DNA of 64,000 nt, from contig NZ_FTOB01000003.1 of assembly GCF_900156625.1 (NCBI RefSeq), forward strand, positions 558,001-622,000. Reading direction: 5' to 3'. The notes beneath the pieces are model-generated. The model searched no databases, was not told where the DNA came from, and saw only the letters and a program-made list of their open reading frames with translations. Position 1 is the stretch's first letter. Each line of letters begins with the position of its first letter. A program made the position numbers and the translations under genes. Below are positions 1-8,623 of this stretch, piece after piece. This DNA is from Zobellia uliginosa (GTDB taxonomy: Bacteria > Bacteroidota > Bacteroidia > Flavobacteriales > Flavobacteriaceae).

Positions 1-72
1 GGGCCTCATTTATAGAAGTATTGTAACAATTGATTTTTTCCTTACTCTTTAGGGTGAGCGAAAAAACAAGAC

Positions 73-1110
73 ATGAAAACCCTATCGTTAATTGCCGTAT
101 TCCTATTGGTTTCCTGCGGCGGCCCGCAGAAAGAAAAAAACTTTGGAATAGGACAAAAATCAGTAAGCTTTGTAGACGAATCGCGGAACCGGCCCTTGCC
201 AACGGAAATATGGTATCCGACCCTGGACACCTTGATCACACAGGAAGCGAAGGAAGGTAAAAAGAAGCTTTTTAAAAGCATGGAAACCATTCCGAACGCA
301 ACTCTTCCGAATAAAAAATTCCCCTTGCTACTGATCTCGCATGGTACGGGAGGGAATCGATTTTCGTTGACTTGGTTTATAGAAAGAATGGTAAAGGAAG
401 GATATATAGTGGTTTCCCTGGATCACTATGGAAATTCCACTTTTAACAAGGTGCCCCGTGAATTCGTAAAATGGTGGGAAAGGGCCATTGACGTTCAATA
501 TGTTTTGACCCAAGTACTGAAAGACAATAACATCGGTGCTAAAATAGATACATCTAGAATTGGCGGTGTCGGATTTTCCTTGGGAGGCTATACCAATATA
601 GCCTTGGCAGGCGGTTATGTTGATAGAAGTATAGGGGAAAATGATAATATGGAGGACAGGAAAGTGCCAGCTGAATTTCCCCATACGGACGAAATTATAG
701 ATTTTGAAAACGACAGTCTTATCGTTTCATCGTACAAGCGGTATAAAGACCGTGTAAAGGACGATAGGATCAAGGCATTTTTCGTTATGGCACCGGCAAT
801 AGGATTTGGATTCCATTCCAAGGGGCAAACGGAGAAAATAACCGCACCGATTTTTATTGTGGCAGGAAAAGGGGATGATGTAGCACCTGTCAAAACCAAC
901 GCGGAAAAGTACCATACACTTATCAAAACCAGTGAAATCTATCTTTTTGATGAGCATGTAGGGCACTACGTGTTTCTGAACGAAGCCACAGCTTTCGGAA
1001 AGGAAATAGCACCTGAAATAACGACCGATCATCCAAAGGTCGACAGAAAGGAAATTCACTTAAAAACATTGGAACTGGCATTGCATTTTTTTCAAGAAAA
1101 ACTGAGGTGA
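73..1110 (+). CDS. Lipoprotein alpha/beta hydrolase, PAF-acetylhydrolase/dienelactone-hydrolase-like
   Basis: The 345-residue protein starts with a lipoprotein signal peptide whose lipobox cysteine is residue 15 (LVSC), so it should be a membrane-anchored envelope protein. The alpha/beta-hydrolase fold is marked by an oxyanion-type SHGTGG near residue 90 and a nucleophile elbow GFSLGG with Ser169. Likely acid and base residues are D268/D269 and H295 or H298, near the ends of the last strands. This layout fits platelet-activating-factor acetylhydrolase or dienelactone hydrolase relatives that cleave esters. The substrate cannot be told from sequence. It appears monocistronic, because the next gene lies 376 bases away. 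Confidence 0.8.
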   Translation: MKTLSLIAVFLLVSCGGPQKEKNFGIGQKSVSFVDESRNRPLPTEIWYPTLDTLITQEAKEGKKKLFKSMETIPNATLPNKKFPLLLISHGTGGNRFSLTWFIERMVKEGYIVVSLDHYGNSTFNKVPREFVKWWERAIDVQYVLTQVLKDNNIGAKIDTSRIGGVGFSLGGYTNIALAGGYVDRSIGENDNMEDRKVPAEFPHTDEIIDFENDSLIVSSYKRYKDRVKDDRIKAFFVMAPAIGFGFHSKGQTEKITAPIFIVAGKGDDVAPVKTNAEKYHTLIKTSEIYLFDEHVGHYVFLNEATAFGKEIAPEITTDHPKVDRKEIHLKTLELALHFFQEKLR

Positions 1111-1486
1111 AACGGGGCTCTTCCTTAGAGTGCAAATCCCCTTTTGAGGAGGGGGTGCCGGGCGGGGCTCGATGACGGGCCGACCCAATCAGGTAGAATG
1201 TTGAATCTAAGCTTCCTGTCCAATCGAAAAAAACACGAAGGGCAAGCCCGATAAAACGCGCTAAGGCGCAAACGAATAATTCTCGCGATAAGGGGGGTGG
1301 CTAGCCCATTTCTTTTAAGAAAACCCCTTTCCGTTCCCTCAAAAGCAGGGGCGGGCCTGCAATCTATGTATAGGGTATGATAGGGGGAAAGGGGATTATT
1401 TATATATTAGGGGGAGGTAAAGGAAATATCTGGGGAATAGGGTCTATAGGGCTGTTGTTCGAAATTTCCGAAAAACCAAAGGCAAT
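1111..1486. other. Gene-free stretch with a G-rich dispersed repeat
   Basis: No convincing open reading frame lies here. Around 1135-1180 there is a C-run/G-run hairpin (CCCC, a TTTTGAGG-like loop, GGGGG) followed by GGGCGGGG. This pattern resembles the one after the gene ending at 6088 and the starts of the spacer repeats at 4021 and 5101. It is probably a dispersed intergenic repeat. The remainder, including G-rich tracts at 1380-1450, shows nothing I can name. Confidence 0.45.
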
Positions 1487-2404
1487 ATGAAAGCAGTTAT
1501 TTACGAAGCGTATGGTCCCCCAAATGTCCTTACACTAAAGCAGGTAGAAAAACCGATACCGAAAGACGATGAGATTTTGGTGAAAATACACGCAGCCACG
1601 GTTACTTCAGGAGATGCACGGCTTCGAAGTTCCGATTTCCCCCCTTTGTTTTGGCTTCCTGCCCGATTGATATTCGGACTTTTTAAACCGAAAAAGAAAA
1701 TTCTAGGCCATGAATTGGCCGGAGTCGTAGAAGAAATAGGAAAGGGAGTCACGCGATTTAATGTGGGGGACAGCGTATTCGGTACGACAACTATGCTGAG
1801 TACAGGCTCGTATGCCGAATATATATGCTTGCCGCAAAAATGGAAAAGTGGCGTTATTGCCTTAAAACCTAAAAACCTGAGTTACCAAGAGGCCGCGGCC
1901 TTACCGATCGGGGCTATGACGGCCATCTACCTTTTGGAGAAAGCCCAATTGAAAAAGGGGCAGAACGTATTGGTCTATGGGGCTTCCGGAAGCGTGGGAA
2001 GCTATGCCGTTCAAATCGCAAATCAAAAAGGTGCCATCGTAAAAGGAGTGTGTTCCACTTCCAATTTCGAAATGCTAAGATCATTGGGGGCGCAAAACTT
2101 GATCGATTATAAAAAAGAGGACTATTCCGCCGGCGATGAAAAATTCGATATCGTTTTTGATGCCGTTGGAAAGACCACCAAATCAAAGGCTAAAAAGGTA
2201 CTAAACCCCGGGGGCACTTTCGTTTCGGTAAAAATGATGACCAAAGAAAAGGACGAAACCCTTGAGCTCATCAAAGAAATGGCGGAACAGGAAAAGCTAA
2301 AGGCTTTTATCGACCAACATTTTAAACTAGAAGAAATAGTAAAGGCCCACGAATATGTGGATAAGGGACGAAAAAGAGGGAATGTCGTTATTGAAACCCC
2401 TTAA
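1487..2404 (+). CDS. NAD(P)-dependent medium-chain dehydrogenase/reductase, quinone-oxidoreductase type
   Basis: This 305-residue protein has the medium-chain dehydrogenase/reductase order: a GroES-like N-terminal domain (GHELAGVVEEIG near residue 75) and then a Rossmann domain with a GASGSVG dinucleotide loop near residue 165. The cysteines that bind structural and catalytic zinc in alcohol dehydrogenases are absent, so it belongs with zinc-independent quinone oxidoreductases or enoyl reductases that use NADPH. The acceptor is unknown. It stands alone between a hydrolase gene and a regulator gene, with no overlap with either. Confidence 0.85.
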   Translation: MKAVIYEAYGPPNVLTLKQVEKPIPKDDEILVKIHAATVTSGDARLRSSDFPPLFWLPARLIFGLFKPKKKILGHELAGVVEEIGKGVTRFNVGDSVFGTTTMLSTGSYAEYICLPQKWKSGVIALKPKNLSYQEAAALPIGAMTAIYLLEKAQLKKGQNVLVYGASGSVGSYAVQIANQKGAIVKGVCSTSNFEMLRSLGAQNLIDYKKEDYSAGDEKFDIVFDAVGKTTKSKAKKVLNPGGTFVSVKMMTKEKDETLELIKEMAEQEKLKAFIDQHFKLEEIVKAHEYVDKGRKRGNVVIETP

Positions 2405-2511
2405 TAGACAGAAGCCTTTGCCCTTGCCGGTCAGGTTCGGTCGCAGAAAGATGGGCAACAGGGCTTAAGGCACCTAAACAAACAGTTTTTCAAGCTAAGA
2501 ATGATGTACGA

Positions 2512-3288
2512 ATGACCAAAACAAGCATTGATCTATTTAAAGAAATATTCAATACCAATAAAGAGTATCAAAATACGATAATAGAAAAACACCTCAATAA
2601 ATTAAGGGAGCTAGAAGAGTACTTGCCCCGCAATGAGTCCTTTTTTATTGTAACCAATACCACGACACAGAAGTATGCCTTTGTCAGTAAAAATTTTGAA
2701 TACGCCTTGGGCTTGGATAGAATTAAAATGGGTGATATAGGCGCCAAATATTGGCTGTCTTATTTTCATCCCGATGACCTACCTGTTTGGATGAGTGCCT
2801 TGGAAGATCTAATGCGCTTTACGATGACAAAAGTGAAACAAGAGGATCGCAGTAAACTAAACTATACCTGGAATTTTAGGGTAAAAAACAGTAAAGGAGC
2901 ATATTGTAACATCTTAGAACATCAAACACCGACCTATTTCGATGAAAATGGTAAGCCTATTATCGGTATTGCCCATTGTACGGTTACCGGTAAGGGAGAA
3001 TATAGGCCCATCGTATGTTCGATTAAAAAACTAAACGAAAACAATGAGTATGAAATATTGTACCACAAGAACTATTCCCAAAAGCTCATAGATACGAATT
3101 CCTTGACCAATAGGGAGCAAGATGTGATTCGTTTATTGGCCCTGAACAAGACCAGTAGGGAAATAGGCGAAAAGCTTTTTATTAGCTCACATACGGTAGA
3201 TGGCCATAGAAGGAATATACTTAAAAAGCTGAATTTCGATTCCACACAAAAGCTGGTGCAGTACTGTTTGTTGAATCAATTATTTTGA
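2512..3288 (+). CDS. LuxR-type transcriptional regulator with PAS-like sensor domain
   Basis: The last ~60 residues of this 258-residue protein form a LuxR/GerE helix-turn-helix (LTNREQDVIRLLALNKTSRE, then a recognition helix around SSHTVDGHRRNILKKL). The first ~170 residues look like a PAS fold (NTTTQKYAFVSKNFEYALGL, FHPDDLPVW, TYFDENGKPIIGI). There is no response-regulator receiver domain, so the signal is probably sensed directly. A clear full-length paralogue lies at 56475-57245. Targets are unknown. The neighbouring oxidoreductase or immunity-like genes are possible but unproven targets. Confidence 0.85.
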   Translation: MTKTSIDLFKEIFNTNKEYQNTIIEKHLNKLRELEEYLPRNESFFIVTNTTTQKYAFVSKNFEYALGLDRIKMGDIGAKYWLSYFHPDDLPVWMSALEDLMRFTMTKVKQEDRSKLNYTWNFRVKNSKGAYCNILEHQTPTYFDENGKPIIGIAHCTVTGKGEYRPIVCSIKKLNENNEYEILYHKNYSQKLIDTNSLTNREQDVIRLLALNKTSREIGEKLFISSHTVDGHRRNILKKLNFDSTQKLVQYCLLNQLF

Positions 3289-3289
3289 A

Positions 3290-3309
3290 AACACTCAACA
3301 TTGAGTGTT
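3290..3309. other. Perfect inverted repeat just after the LuxR-type gene
   Basis: AACACTCAA and TTGAGTGTT flank a 2-base centre, beginning two bases after the stop codon at 3288. There is no T-run after it, so it is not a textbook intrinsic terminator. It could be an mRNA-end hairpin or a dyad protein-binding site. Confidence 0.4.
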
Positions 3310-3434
3310 GCCGCATCAAAAATATTTAATGTTTTTTGTTTTAGATAAGGCTAGGTTTTCCATTGGCCCAATTGCCGACCCCTAGGTTTATTCGTCAGCC
3401 AAACAGCCAATGCCCGATATGAAACCAAAAGCCT

Positions 3435-3986
3435 ATGTATTATACTTTGAATATGTTGCCTTCACAAGATCTTGGTGTAACTGAATGGGGAGCCCTTAGT
3501 GAAAGTGCAGACCGTTTTACTGACGGGGCATATAACAAAACCCTAATCCATGAAAAATTTACGGTAGAAGTCAATTTTACGGAAAAGAACCCGCCAAGCG
3601 ACCTGATTTCACTGTATATACCCATTATGTCCGAACGGTTTATCTCGGCCCTTAAAAATGCAGGGGTAGATAATTTACAAACCTATCCGGTTATCTTAAA
3701 AAACTCGAAGCTAGGTCTCATATGGGAAGGCTTTTCTGTTGTAAACGTGTTTGGTTTGTTGAAATGTGTTGATTTGGATCTAAGTGAGGGGAATAAACTC
3801 CTAGGAGGGTATAATTTCAAAAAACTCGTCATTGATGTTCAAAAAGCGGAGGGCACATTGCTCTTTCGTCTGTACGAGTCGCCTAGTACGATCATGGTAC
3901 ATTATGACGTTGCCATTAAAATGTTTACGGAGCGATGTGAACCAAGGTTTATGGGGATTGATTTTGAGCCCGTTAAATCTGCCTAG
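3435..3986 (+). CDS. Imm11/DUF1629-like immunity protein
   Basis: This is a 183-residue protein without signal peptide or membrane segments. Its C-terminal third carries the pattern I associate with the Imm11 (DUF1629) family of polymorphic-toxin immunity proteins: FRLYESPSTIMVHYDVAIKM followed by GIDFEPV. Imm11 proteins are cytosolic and neutralise toxins delivered by neighbouring cells. No toxin gene is adjacent, so it would be an orphan immunity gene. An alternative ATG at 3419 opens another frame that stops after about 21 codons, so a small N-terminal frameshift cannot be excluded. It is the first of three immunity-like genes in a row. Confidence 0.6.
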   Translation: MYYTLNMLPSQDLGVTEWGALSESADRFTDGAYNKTLIHEKFTVEVNFTEKNPPSDLISLYIPIMSERFISALKNAGVDNLQTYPVILKNSKLGLIWEGFSVVNVFGLLKCVDLDLSEGNKLLGGYNFKKLVIDVQKAEGTLLFRLYESPSTIMVHYDVAIKMFTERCEPRFMGIDFEPVKSA

Positions 3987-4031
3987 GATACTAGGGGAAC
4001 CCGACTTTCTACACGTTTAAGAGGGGGGGGC

Positions 4032-4128
4032 GGGCCGAGGGATGTTCGCCCTAGGCCGGCACAAGCATTACGTTCCTTTCTTCAAGAGGGGTATAAGGAT
4101 TTATTATTTTGGCCGTTATACTTGCATC
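4032..4128 (+). repeat. Immunity-array spacer repeat, copy A
   Basis: This spacer aligns along about 95 bases with copy B at 5122-5216. Shared blocks include GGCCGG, CATnACGTTC, GGGTATAAGGATT and GTTATnnTT followed by CGTTATA. Both copies lie about 50-70 bases before the start codon of an immunity-like gene. The copy is preceded by a G-rich run at 4021-4031. It may carry the promoter (TATACTTG near 4118 resembles the -7 box TAnnTTTG) or mark recombination. Confidence 0.75.
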
Positions 4129-4178
4129 GGGGCAAGATCTAATTGTTGACTGCCATTATATAAATACCATAGAATCCA

Positions 4179-5063
4179 ATGAGTCTGTTCAAAAAAATAT
4201 TCGGAAATAAGCCAAACCTTGAAAACGAAGCAGATGTTCCTGAAAATGAATCGTTAGAAAATCCTCCTGAACTGTTAATGGTAAAATTATTCTTTGAAGA
4301 TGAGCCCGTCCTTAACGATGAACTTATCGAAAAAGAGCTGAAAAATAAATTTGAAACAATAGGGTTCCCAGATGCTAAGGGTAAAACTAAAAACCTCAGG
4401 CAGTATTTCTTCAAAGATTATGAAGTGGAATTTGCCGAGGGGAACATTCCCGCCCAAGCAACGATATTAATACCTGACGAAAATAAAATTGAATATGCCG
4501 AATTAGAGAATTCTTTTCGACAATCTTGGAATTGGCAAGAGGCCGAAGAGACGGTCAAAAAATGTTCTTATGAAATCTTGTTGACGGACTTGATGTCTCG
4601 AAATTTAGGGTATAAGGAAAGAATCGAATTTTTTCAAAAGTTTGTAGCAAGTATAGTTTCTGCAATGATGCCGAGTGCGGTATGGATCCGAAACAGTGAA
4701 GTTATCTTGGAACCTAAGGATTTTCTCGAAAGGAGTAGCCGAGATAACTATCAAAATATAAATGCTTTTATGAATGTGCGCTTGTTCAATATTCAAGAAA
4801 CACAAAACGAAATGATTATGGATACCCTTGGTTTAAGTGCTCTGGGGCTTCCTGACTTTGAATTTCGATTTGCCGATTATAATCCTCAACAAGTAGCGGG
4901 ACTTTTATTCAATTATGGGGCTTATATTTTTGAAAACGGAGTTGTAATTGAGCACGGAAATACGATTGAGGGAGTTGAAGCCAATGAAAAATTGAAGTGC
5001 TATTTTAACCATTCACAACTTGAACCGAAAAGGATCGTAATCGAAATAATTAAAGGTGATTAG
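4179..5063 (+). CDS. DUF4261 domain protein, immunity-like
   Basis: The protein has 294 residues and no signal peptide. The diagnostic part is the C-terminal half, with NVRLFNIQ near residue 203 and MDTLGLSALGLPDFEFRF near residue 214, which matches DUF4261. Members are often found among immunity genes of contact-dependent or type VI toxin systems, but their biochemical role is unknown. The N-terminal ~30 residues are acidic and poorly conserved-looking. The gene sits in the middle of three immunity-like genes and is preceded by spacer repeat copy A. Confidence 0.65.
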   Translation: MSLFKKIFGNKPNLENEADVPENESLENPPELLMVKLFFEDEPVLNDELIEKELKNKFETIGFPDAKGKTKNLRQYFFKDYEVEFAEGNIPAQATILIPDENKIEYAELENSFRQSWNWQEAEETVKKCSYEILLTDLMSRNLGYKERIEFFQKFVASIVSAMMPSAVWIRNSEVILEPKDFLERSSRDNYQNINAFMNVRLFNIQETQNEMIMDTLGLSALGLPDFEFRFADYNPQQVAGLLFNYGAYIFENGVVIEHGNTIEGVEANEKLKCYFNHSQLEPKRIVIEIIKGD

Positions 5064-5121
5064 TGGAACTTATTGAATCACATGGGTTTGTGTTGATTTC
5101 CTTTCAAAGGCCGAGGGCACA

Positions 5122-5216
5122 GGGCTGGGGATGTTTGCCTTGGCCGGAACAGGCATCACGTTCATTTCTCCAATAGGGTATAAGGATTCGTTATTTTAGG
5201 CGTTATAATAGCGTCA
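5122..5216 (+). repeat. Immunity-array spacer repeat, copy B
   Basis: This is the second copy of the spacer at 4032-4128, in the same orientation and at a similar distance from the following start codon (5288). By eye about three quarters of positions agree, with a few single-base gaps. Divergence between copies suggests that the duplication is old or that the copies came in with their genes. Confidence 0.75.
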
Positions 5217-5287
5217 ATACTACCATCTAATGTGTTGTCGCAATTTGAAAAACCATCGCAACCAAGTACTAACCTTATACTTTTATT

Positions 5288-6088
5288 ATGGAATCTTTAG
5301 GTAACACCTTCGGGCAATCTGAGCCAAAAAACGAATATCAACCTGATTGGACATTTTACTTCTCCAATGTAAATGAAAAATTGAGTTCGATTGCAACTGA
5401 TTTAAACTTAAAGAGCCTTGCACCAATTAAGGGACAAGAAAATGTAGTCTACGTGTCCATTGAAATGCCCAATCCACAAGACAATGGTTTGTCGAGTAAC
5501 GAAGATGCCGAGGAGTTATGGAAAATTGAGGATGAAATCATAGACCAATTTGACAAAAATAACCTGAATTATACTTTTGTGGGCCGACTCACGTCAGACG
5601 GGTATAGGGATTTATACTTTTTTGGGGAGCATACGATTTTAATGGAAAAGGAAGTTTCCGCTGTAATGACCGCATTTCCGAATTACAATTTTGACTATGG
5701 ACATAAGTTGGATAAGGAATGGAGTGGCTATTTTGACTTTTTATACCCTATGCCCCAACAAATGCAATCCATTCAAAATAGAAAAGTACTCGCACAACTA
5801 GAAAAAGCGGGTGATCAACTGACGAAGGAAAGGGAAGTCTTTCATTGGATCTATTTCAAAACCCAAAATGAATTGGACCAGTTTGAAGATTATACAAATA
5901 GTTTAGGTTTTAAGACCTTAACGAAGGAAAATACAGAACAGCCGAGCGAATACAAATTCCTTATTTCCATATCGCGAATTGACAAAGTGGGGTATAATGA
6001 AATAGACGATTATACGCTTAAGTTGAGTCAAAAAGCCGCTGAGCTAAATGGTGACTACGATGGTTGGGAAACTTCGGTAGAGTTGTAA
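5288..6088 (+). CDS. DUF695 plus RraB-like two-domain protein
   Basis: The N-terminal half of this 266-residue protein matches DUF695 (PDWTFYFSNVNEK, VSIEMPNPQDNGLSSNEDAE, LTSDGYRDLYFF). The C-terminal ~110 residues resemble the RraB fold known from RNase E inhibitors (HWIYFKTQNELDQFEDY, GFKTL, DDYTLKLSQKAAELNGDYDGWET). This domain pair is common in Bacteroidota, often in immunity-gene neighbourhoods. Whether it really inhibits an RNase is unknown. It closes the three-gene immunity-like array and follows spacer copy B. Confidence 0.7.
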   Translation: MESLGNTFGQSEPKNEYQPDWTFYFSNVNEKLSSIATDLNLKSLAPIKGQENVVYVSIEMPNPQDNGLSSNEDAEELWKIEDEIIDQFDKNNLNYTFVGRLTSDGYRDLYFFGEHTILMEKEVSAVMTAFPNYNFDYGHKLDKEWSGYFDFLYPMPQQMQSIQNRKVLAQLEKAGDQLTKEREVFHWIYFKTQNELDQFEDYTNSLGFKTLTKENTEQPSEYKFLISISRIDKVGYNEIDDYTLKLSQKAAELNGDYDGWETSVEL

Positions 6089-6155
6089 TCCCCCTATGAA
6101 GGGGATGTCCTTTCGCGGGCGAAGGGATGCAAGCTTGGCAAGTGCCCGCACATCA
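6089..6155. repeat. Dispersed hairpin repeat at the end of the immunity-like array
   Basis: The stop codon at 6088 is followed at once by TCCCC-N7-GGGGA, then GGGCGAAGGGATG and CATCAC. The first part resembles the repeat near 1135. The second part weakly resembles the left half of the 4032/5122 spacer and breaks off at CATCAC, so it may be a truncated third copy. The alignment is short and low in confidence. Confidence 0.35.
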
Positions 6156-6605
6156 CAAATTATAAGCCGTACTGTCTTTCACGGAATCTAAGACAAAAGA
6201 AGTGTGTATGGTAGCGATGCCATTGATGATGGACAACCGCTCGTTGATGAATTCATGAAATCCCGCAATATCATCTACGGCAATTTTCAATAGGTAGTCA
6301 AAATTTCCGCTGACCTGATGGCACTCCATAATATCCGGAAGCAAAAGTACTTCCCGTTTAAAATTGTCCGCCAATTTCTTTTGTTGCTTGGTCAAGGTAA
6401 CCTGACAATAGGCAATTAGCTTTTTGCCGATTTTGGCCCGGTCCAATAAGGCCACATAGGCACGAATCACTTCCCCTTGCTCTAGTTTTTTTATTCTTTC
6501 GTAAGTGGGGGTCACACTAAGGCCCACTTTACCGGCAATTTCCTTGGTATTTTGTTTTGCATTTTCCTGAAGTTGCATCAGTATTTTACGATCGATCCCA
6601 TCCAT
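6153..6605 (-). CDS. Lrp/AsnC family transcriptional regulator
   Basis: The protein has 150 residues, the usual length for the family. The N-terminal winged helix (DRKILMQLQENAKQNTKEIA, then LSVTPTYERIKKLEQGEVI) is followed by the C-terminal RAM/AsnC ligand-binding domain (DIMECHQVSGNFDYLLKIAV). These proteins form oligomers that sense amino acids and bind near their own genes. It is divergent from the histidine-decarboxylase-type gene at 6764 across about 160 bases, which suggests it controls that gene in response to an amino acid. Confidence 0.9.
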   Translation of the reverse strand: MDGIDRKILMQLQENAKQNTKEIAGKVGLSVTPTYERIKKLEQGEVIRAYVALLDRAKIGKKLIAYCQVTLTKQQKKLADNFKREVLLLPDIMECHQVSGNFDYLLKIAVDDIAGFHEFINERLSIINGIATIHTSFVLDSVKDSTAYNL

Positions 6606-6732
6606 GGCAGATTATTTTTCGGTTATCCCATCCTGTAAAAGTAAGAATCAGGCGTTTAAATCTAATATGTCAAATATAGTAGTTTTATATTCTGTAAAGG
6701 TGATTATTATAGAAATAAATTATTAGTAATTG

Positions 6733-6740
6733 TAATTTTG
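6733..6740 (+). promoter_or_regulatory. Promoter -7 box of the decarboxylase gene
   Basis: TAATTTTG matches the Bacteroidota -7 consensus TAnnTTTG exactly and lies 24 bases before the ATG at 6764. No convincing -33 TTG box is visible at the expected distance. The surrounding AT-rich divergent region is the natural site for Lrp binding. Confidence 0.6.
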
Positions 6741-6763
6741 TAGAATAAAAATAATTGTTAGAA

Positions 6764-7882
6764 ATGAATAATGAGCAACAAATAGAGGAGCTATTGGCCA
6801 AACTGATCCAAGAAAAGGATAGGGTTATCGGCTACCCCGTGGCCAAAGACTTTGATTACTCCGGCTTATATAAATTCTTAGAGCATCCTATCAATAATGT
6901 TGGAGATCCTTATGAGGCCAATACCTATAAGGTCCAAACCCATGAAATGGAAAGGGAAGTGGTCGATTTTTTTGCCCAGCTGTTTCGGGCAGAGCCAAAA
7001 GATTATTGGGGCTATGTAACCAACGGGGGCTCTGAGAGCAATTTGTACGGACTTTATCTGGCGAGGGAACTATATCCGAAAGCCATGGTCTACTTTTCTG
7101 AATCTACCCATTATAGCGTTAGAAAAAATATCCATTTGCTCAACCTTTCCAGCATTACCATCAGGTCGCAAGAAAATGGGGAACTTGACTATGAAGACCT
7201 TGAAAATACACTACAGTTGAACCGTGACAAACCGGCTATTGTACTTACCACCTTTGGTACGACAATGACCGAGGCCAAAGACGATGTTTCCAAAGTAAAA
7301 GGGATTTTAAAGAAATTGGCCATTCAAAGCCACTATATACATTGCGATGCCGCCTTGGCAGGGGCTTATGGGGCCTTTATCGAACCCCGTATCCCTTTTG
7401 ACTTTCAAGATGGGGCGGACAGTATTTCCATTAGCGGGCATAAATTTATTGGATCGCCTTTTCCTTCGGGGGTTATCTTGGCCAAGCGTTCCTTAAGGGA
7501 TAGAATAGCCCGGAGTATTTCTTATATCGGTTCTTTAGATACGACCATTACAGGGTCTAGAAACGGGCACAGTGCACTGTTTTTGTGGTACGCCATAAAG
7601 AAGATGGGAATCCAAGGGCTTGAGGCGCGTTATCGTCATAGTCTTGAAACCGCGGAATATTGTAAAAAGGAATTGAATAACATAGGCATACCGGCATGGA
7701 CGAATAAAGGGGCCATAACCGTTGTGTTTCCCAAGGTGTCCCATTCCATTAAAGAGAAATGGCAATTGGCTACCGATGAGGCTACCCATATCATTTGTAT
7801 GCCCAATGTTACCAAAAGCCAGATAGACGAGTTTATCCTGGATCTGGTAAGCGAGAAGGCGCCGGTGGCCAGCATGGCCTAA
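6764..7882 (+). CDS. PLP-dependent histidine-decarboxylase-type enzyme
   Basis: This 372-residue protein belongs to the group II pyridoxal-phosphate decarboxylases and resembles bacterial histidine decarboxylases over its full length. Visible motifs are TNGGSESN near residue 87, His116 in STHYS (stacking on the cofactor), Asp195 in HCDAALAG, and Lys227 in SGHKFIGSP, the Schiff-base lysine. The likely reaction is histidine to histamine and CO2, but another amino acid cannot be excluded. I start at the ATG at 6764 rather than the in-frame TTG at 6755. The divergent Lrp-type regulator supports amino-acid-responsive control. No histidine/histamine antiporter is adjacent. Confidence 0.8.
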   Translation: MNNEQQIEELLAKLIQEKDRVIGYPVAKDFDYSGLYKFLEHPINNVGDPYEANTYKVQTHEMEREVVDFFAQLFRAEPKDYWGYVTNGGSESNLYGLYLARELYPKAMVYFSESTHYSVRKNIHLLNLSSITIRSQENGELDYEDLENTLQLNRDKPAIVLTTFGTTMTEAKDDVSKVKGILKKLAIQSHYIHCDAALAGAYGAFIEPRIPFDFQDGADSISISGHKFIGSPFPSGVILAKRSLRDRIARSISYIGSLDTTITGSRNGHSALFLWYAIKKMGIQGLEARYRHSLETAEYCKKELNNIGIPAWTNKGAITVVFPKVSHSIKEKWQLATDEATHIICMPNVTKSQIDEFILDLVSEKAPVASMA

Positions 7883-7910
7883 AAAGGGTGGCCGACGAAC
7901 CGTTTTTATT

Positions 7911-7953
7911 AAACCTGTCGTACATCTTACAAAACTATGTAGGGCAGGTTTTG
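7911..7953 (+). terminator. Long hairpin after the decarboxylase gene
   Basis: AAACCTG (7911) pairs with CAGGTTT (7945), and TACAT (7921) pairs with ATGTA (7937) inside it. A short T-rich tail follows. It is a plausible terminator, although the U-run is interrupted. Confidence 0.5.
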
Positions 7954-8033
7954 TTAATATTCCTTATCTTGCTATAAATAAGCCTTCTATAGGTAGACTG
8001 TCATAGCATGTTCAACCACAGTAAAAGCGAGTG

Positions 8034-8567
8034 ATGCAAAAGATAATTTATTACGTAGCAAGTTCTTTGGACGGATATATCGCGGGAAAAAATGGCGATA
8101 TAAGTGAGTTCATTATGGAAGGGGAAGGGGGTGAAAAATATCAAGCTGATTTGGCGAAGTTTGAAACCGTGATTATGGGCCGTAAAACCTATGAATACGG
8201 ATATCAATACGGACTCGAACCAGGACAACCGGCCTACCTTAACATGAATCACCATATCTTTTCCGAAACGCTTAAAATTGATGCGCTTGCCGATAACGTC
8301 CGAATTGAAAACAGCTCGGTAGAACGGGTCAAGGAAATTGCCGAGGCATCCCCAACCGACGTTTATCTCTGTGGCGGTGGCGAGTTTGCGGGATGGCTGC
8401 TTGACCATGGGTTGATTGATCAATTGAAACTCAAGCTGAACCCGATAATACTAGGGGATGGGATTCCGCTTTTTGGAAGCTCAAAAGCCGTATCGGTCGG
8501 AAAGCTCATTGAAAAGGAAACTTTTGATGACGGCTTACAAATACTTACCTACGACTTAAAATCGTAG
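8034..8567 (+). CDS. Dihydrofolate-reductase-family protein (RibD C-terminal fold)
   Basis: This is a 177-residue protein of the RibD_C/YyaP-type DHFR fold. Motifs are YYVASSLDGYIAGKNGDI at the N-terminus, VIMGRKTYE near residue 45, and YLCGGGEFAGWLLDHGLIDQ near residue 115, the nucleotide-binding region. Such proteins bind NADPH, but most small members have unknown substrates and are not true folate reductases. The ATG at 8034 follows a GTG at 8031. I prefer the ATG. The 3' end has a decayed second copy at 9178-9258, so a duplication once covered at least this part. Confidence 0.8.
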   Translation: MQKIIYYVASSLDGYIAGKNGDISEFIMEGEGGEKYQADLAKFETVIMGRKTYEYGYQYGLEPGQPAYLNMNHHIFSETLKIDALADNVRIENSSVERVKEIAEASPTDVYLCGGGEFAGWLLDHGLIDQLKLKLNPIILGDGIPLFGSSKAVSVGKLIEKETFDDGLQILTYDLKS

Positions 8568-8623
8568 CCCCTAGGAAGCCTTGGGTGTTTTAAGGCGAAA
8601 CCCATTTAAACCATTGCCCGATC

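Noticed and set aside
3435-6155. CRISPR array or classical transposon in the immunity region
   Set aside because: The repeated spacers are only two, ~95 bases long and separated by whole genes. No transposase or terminal inverted repeats are present.
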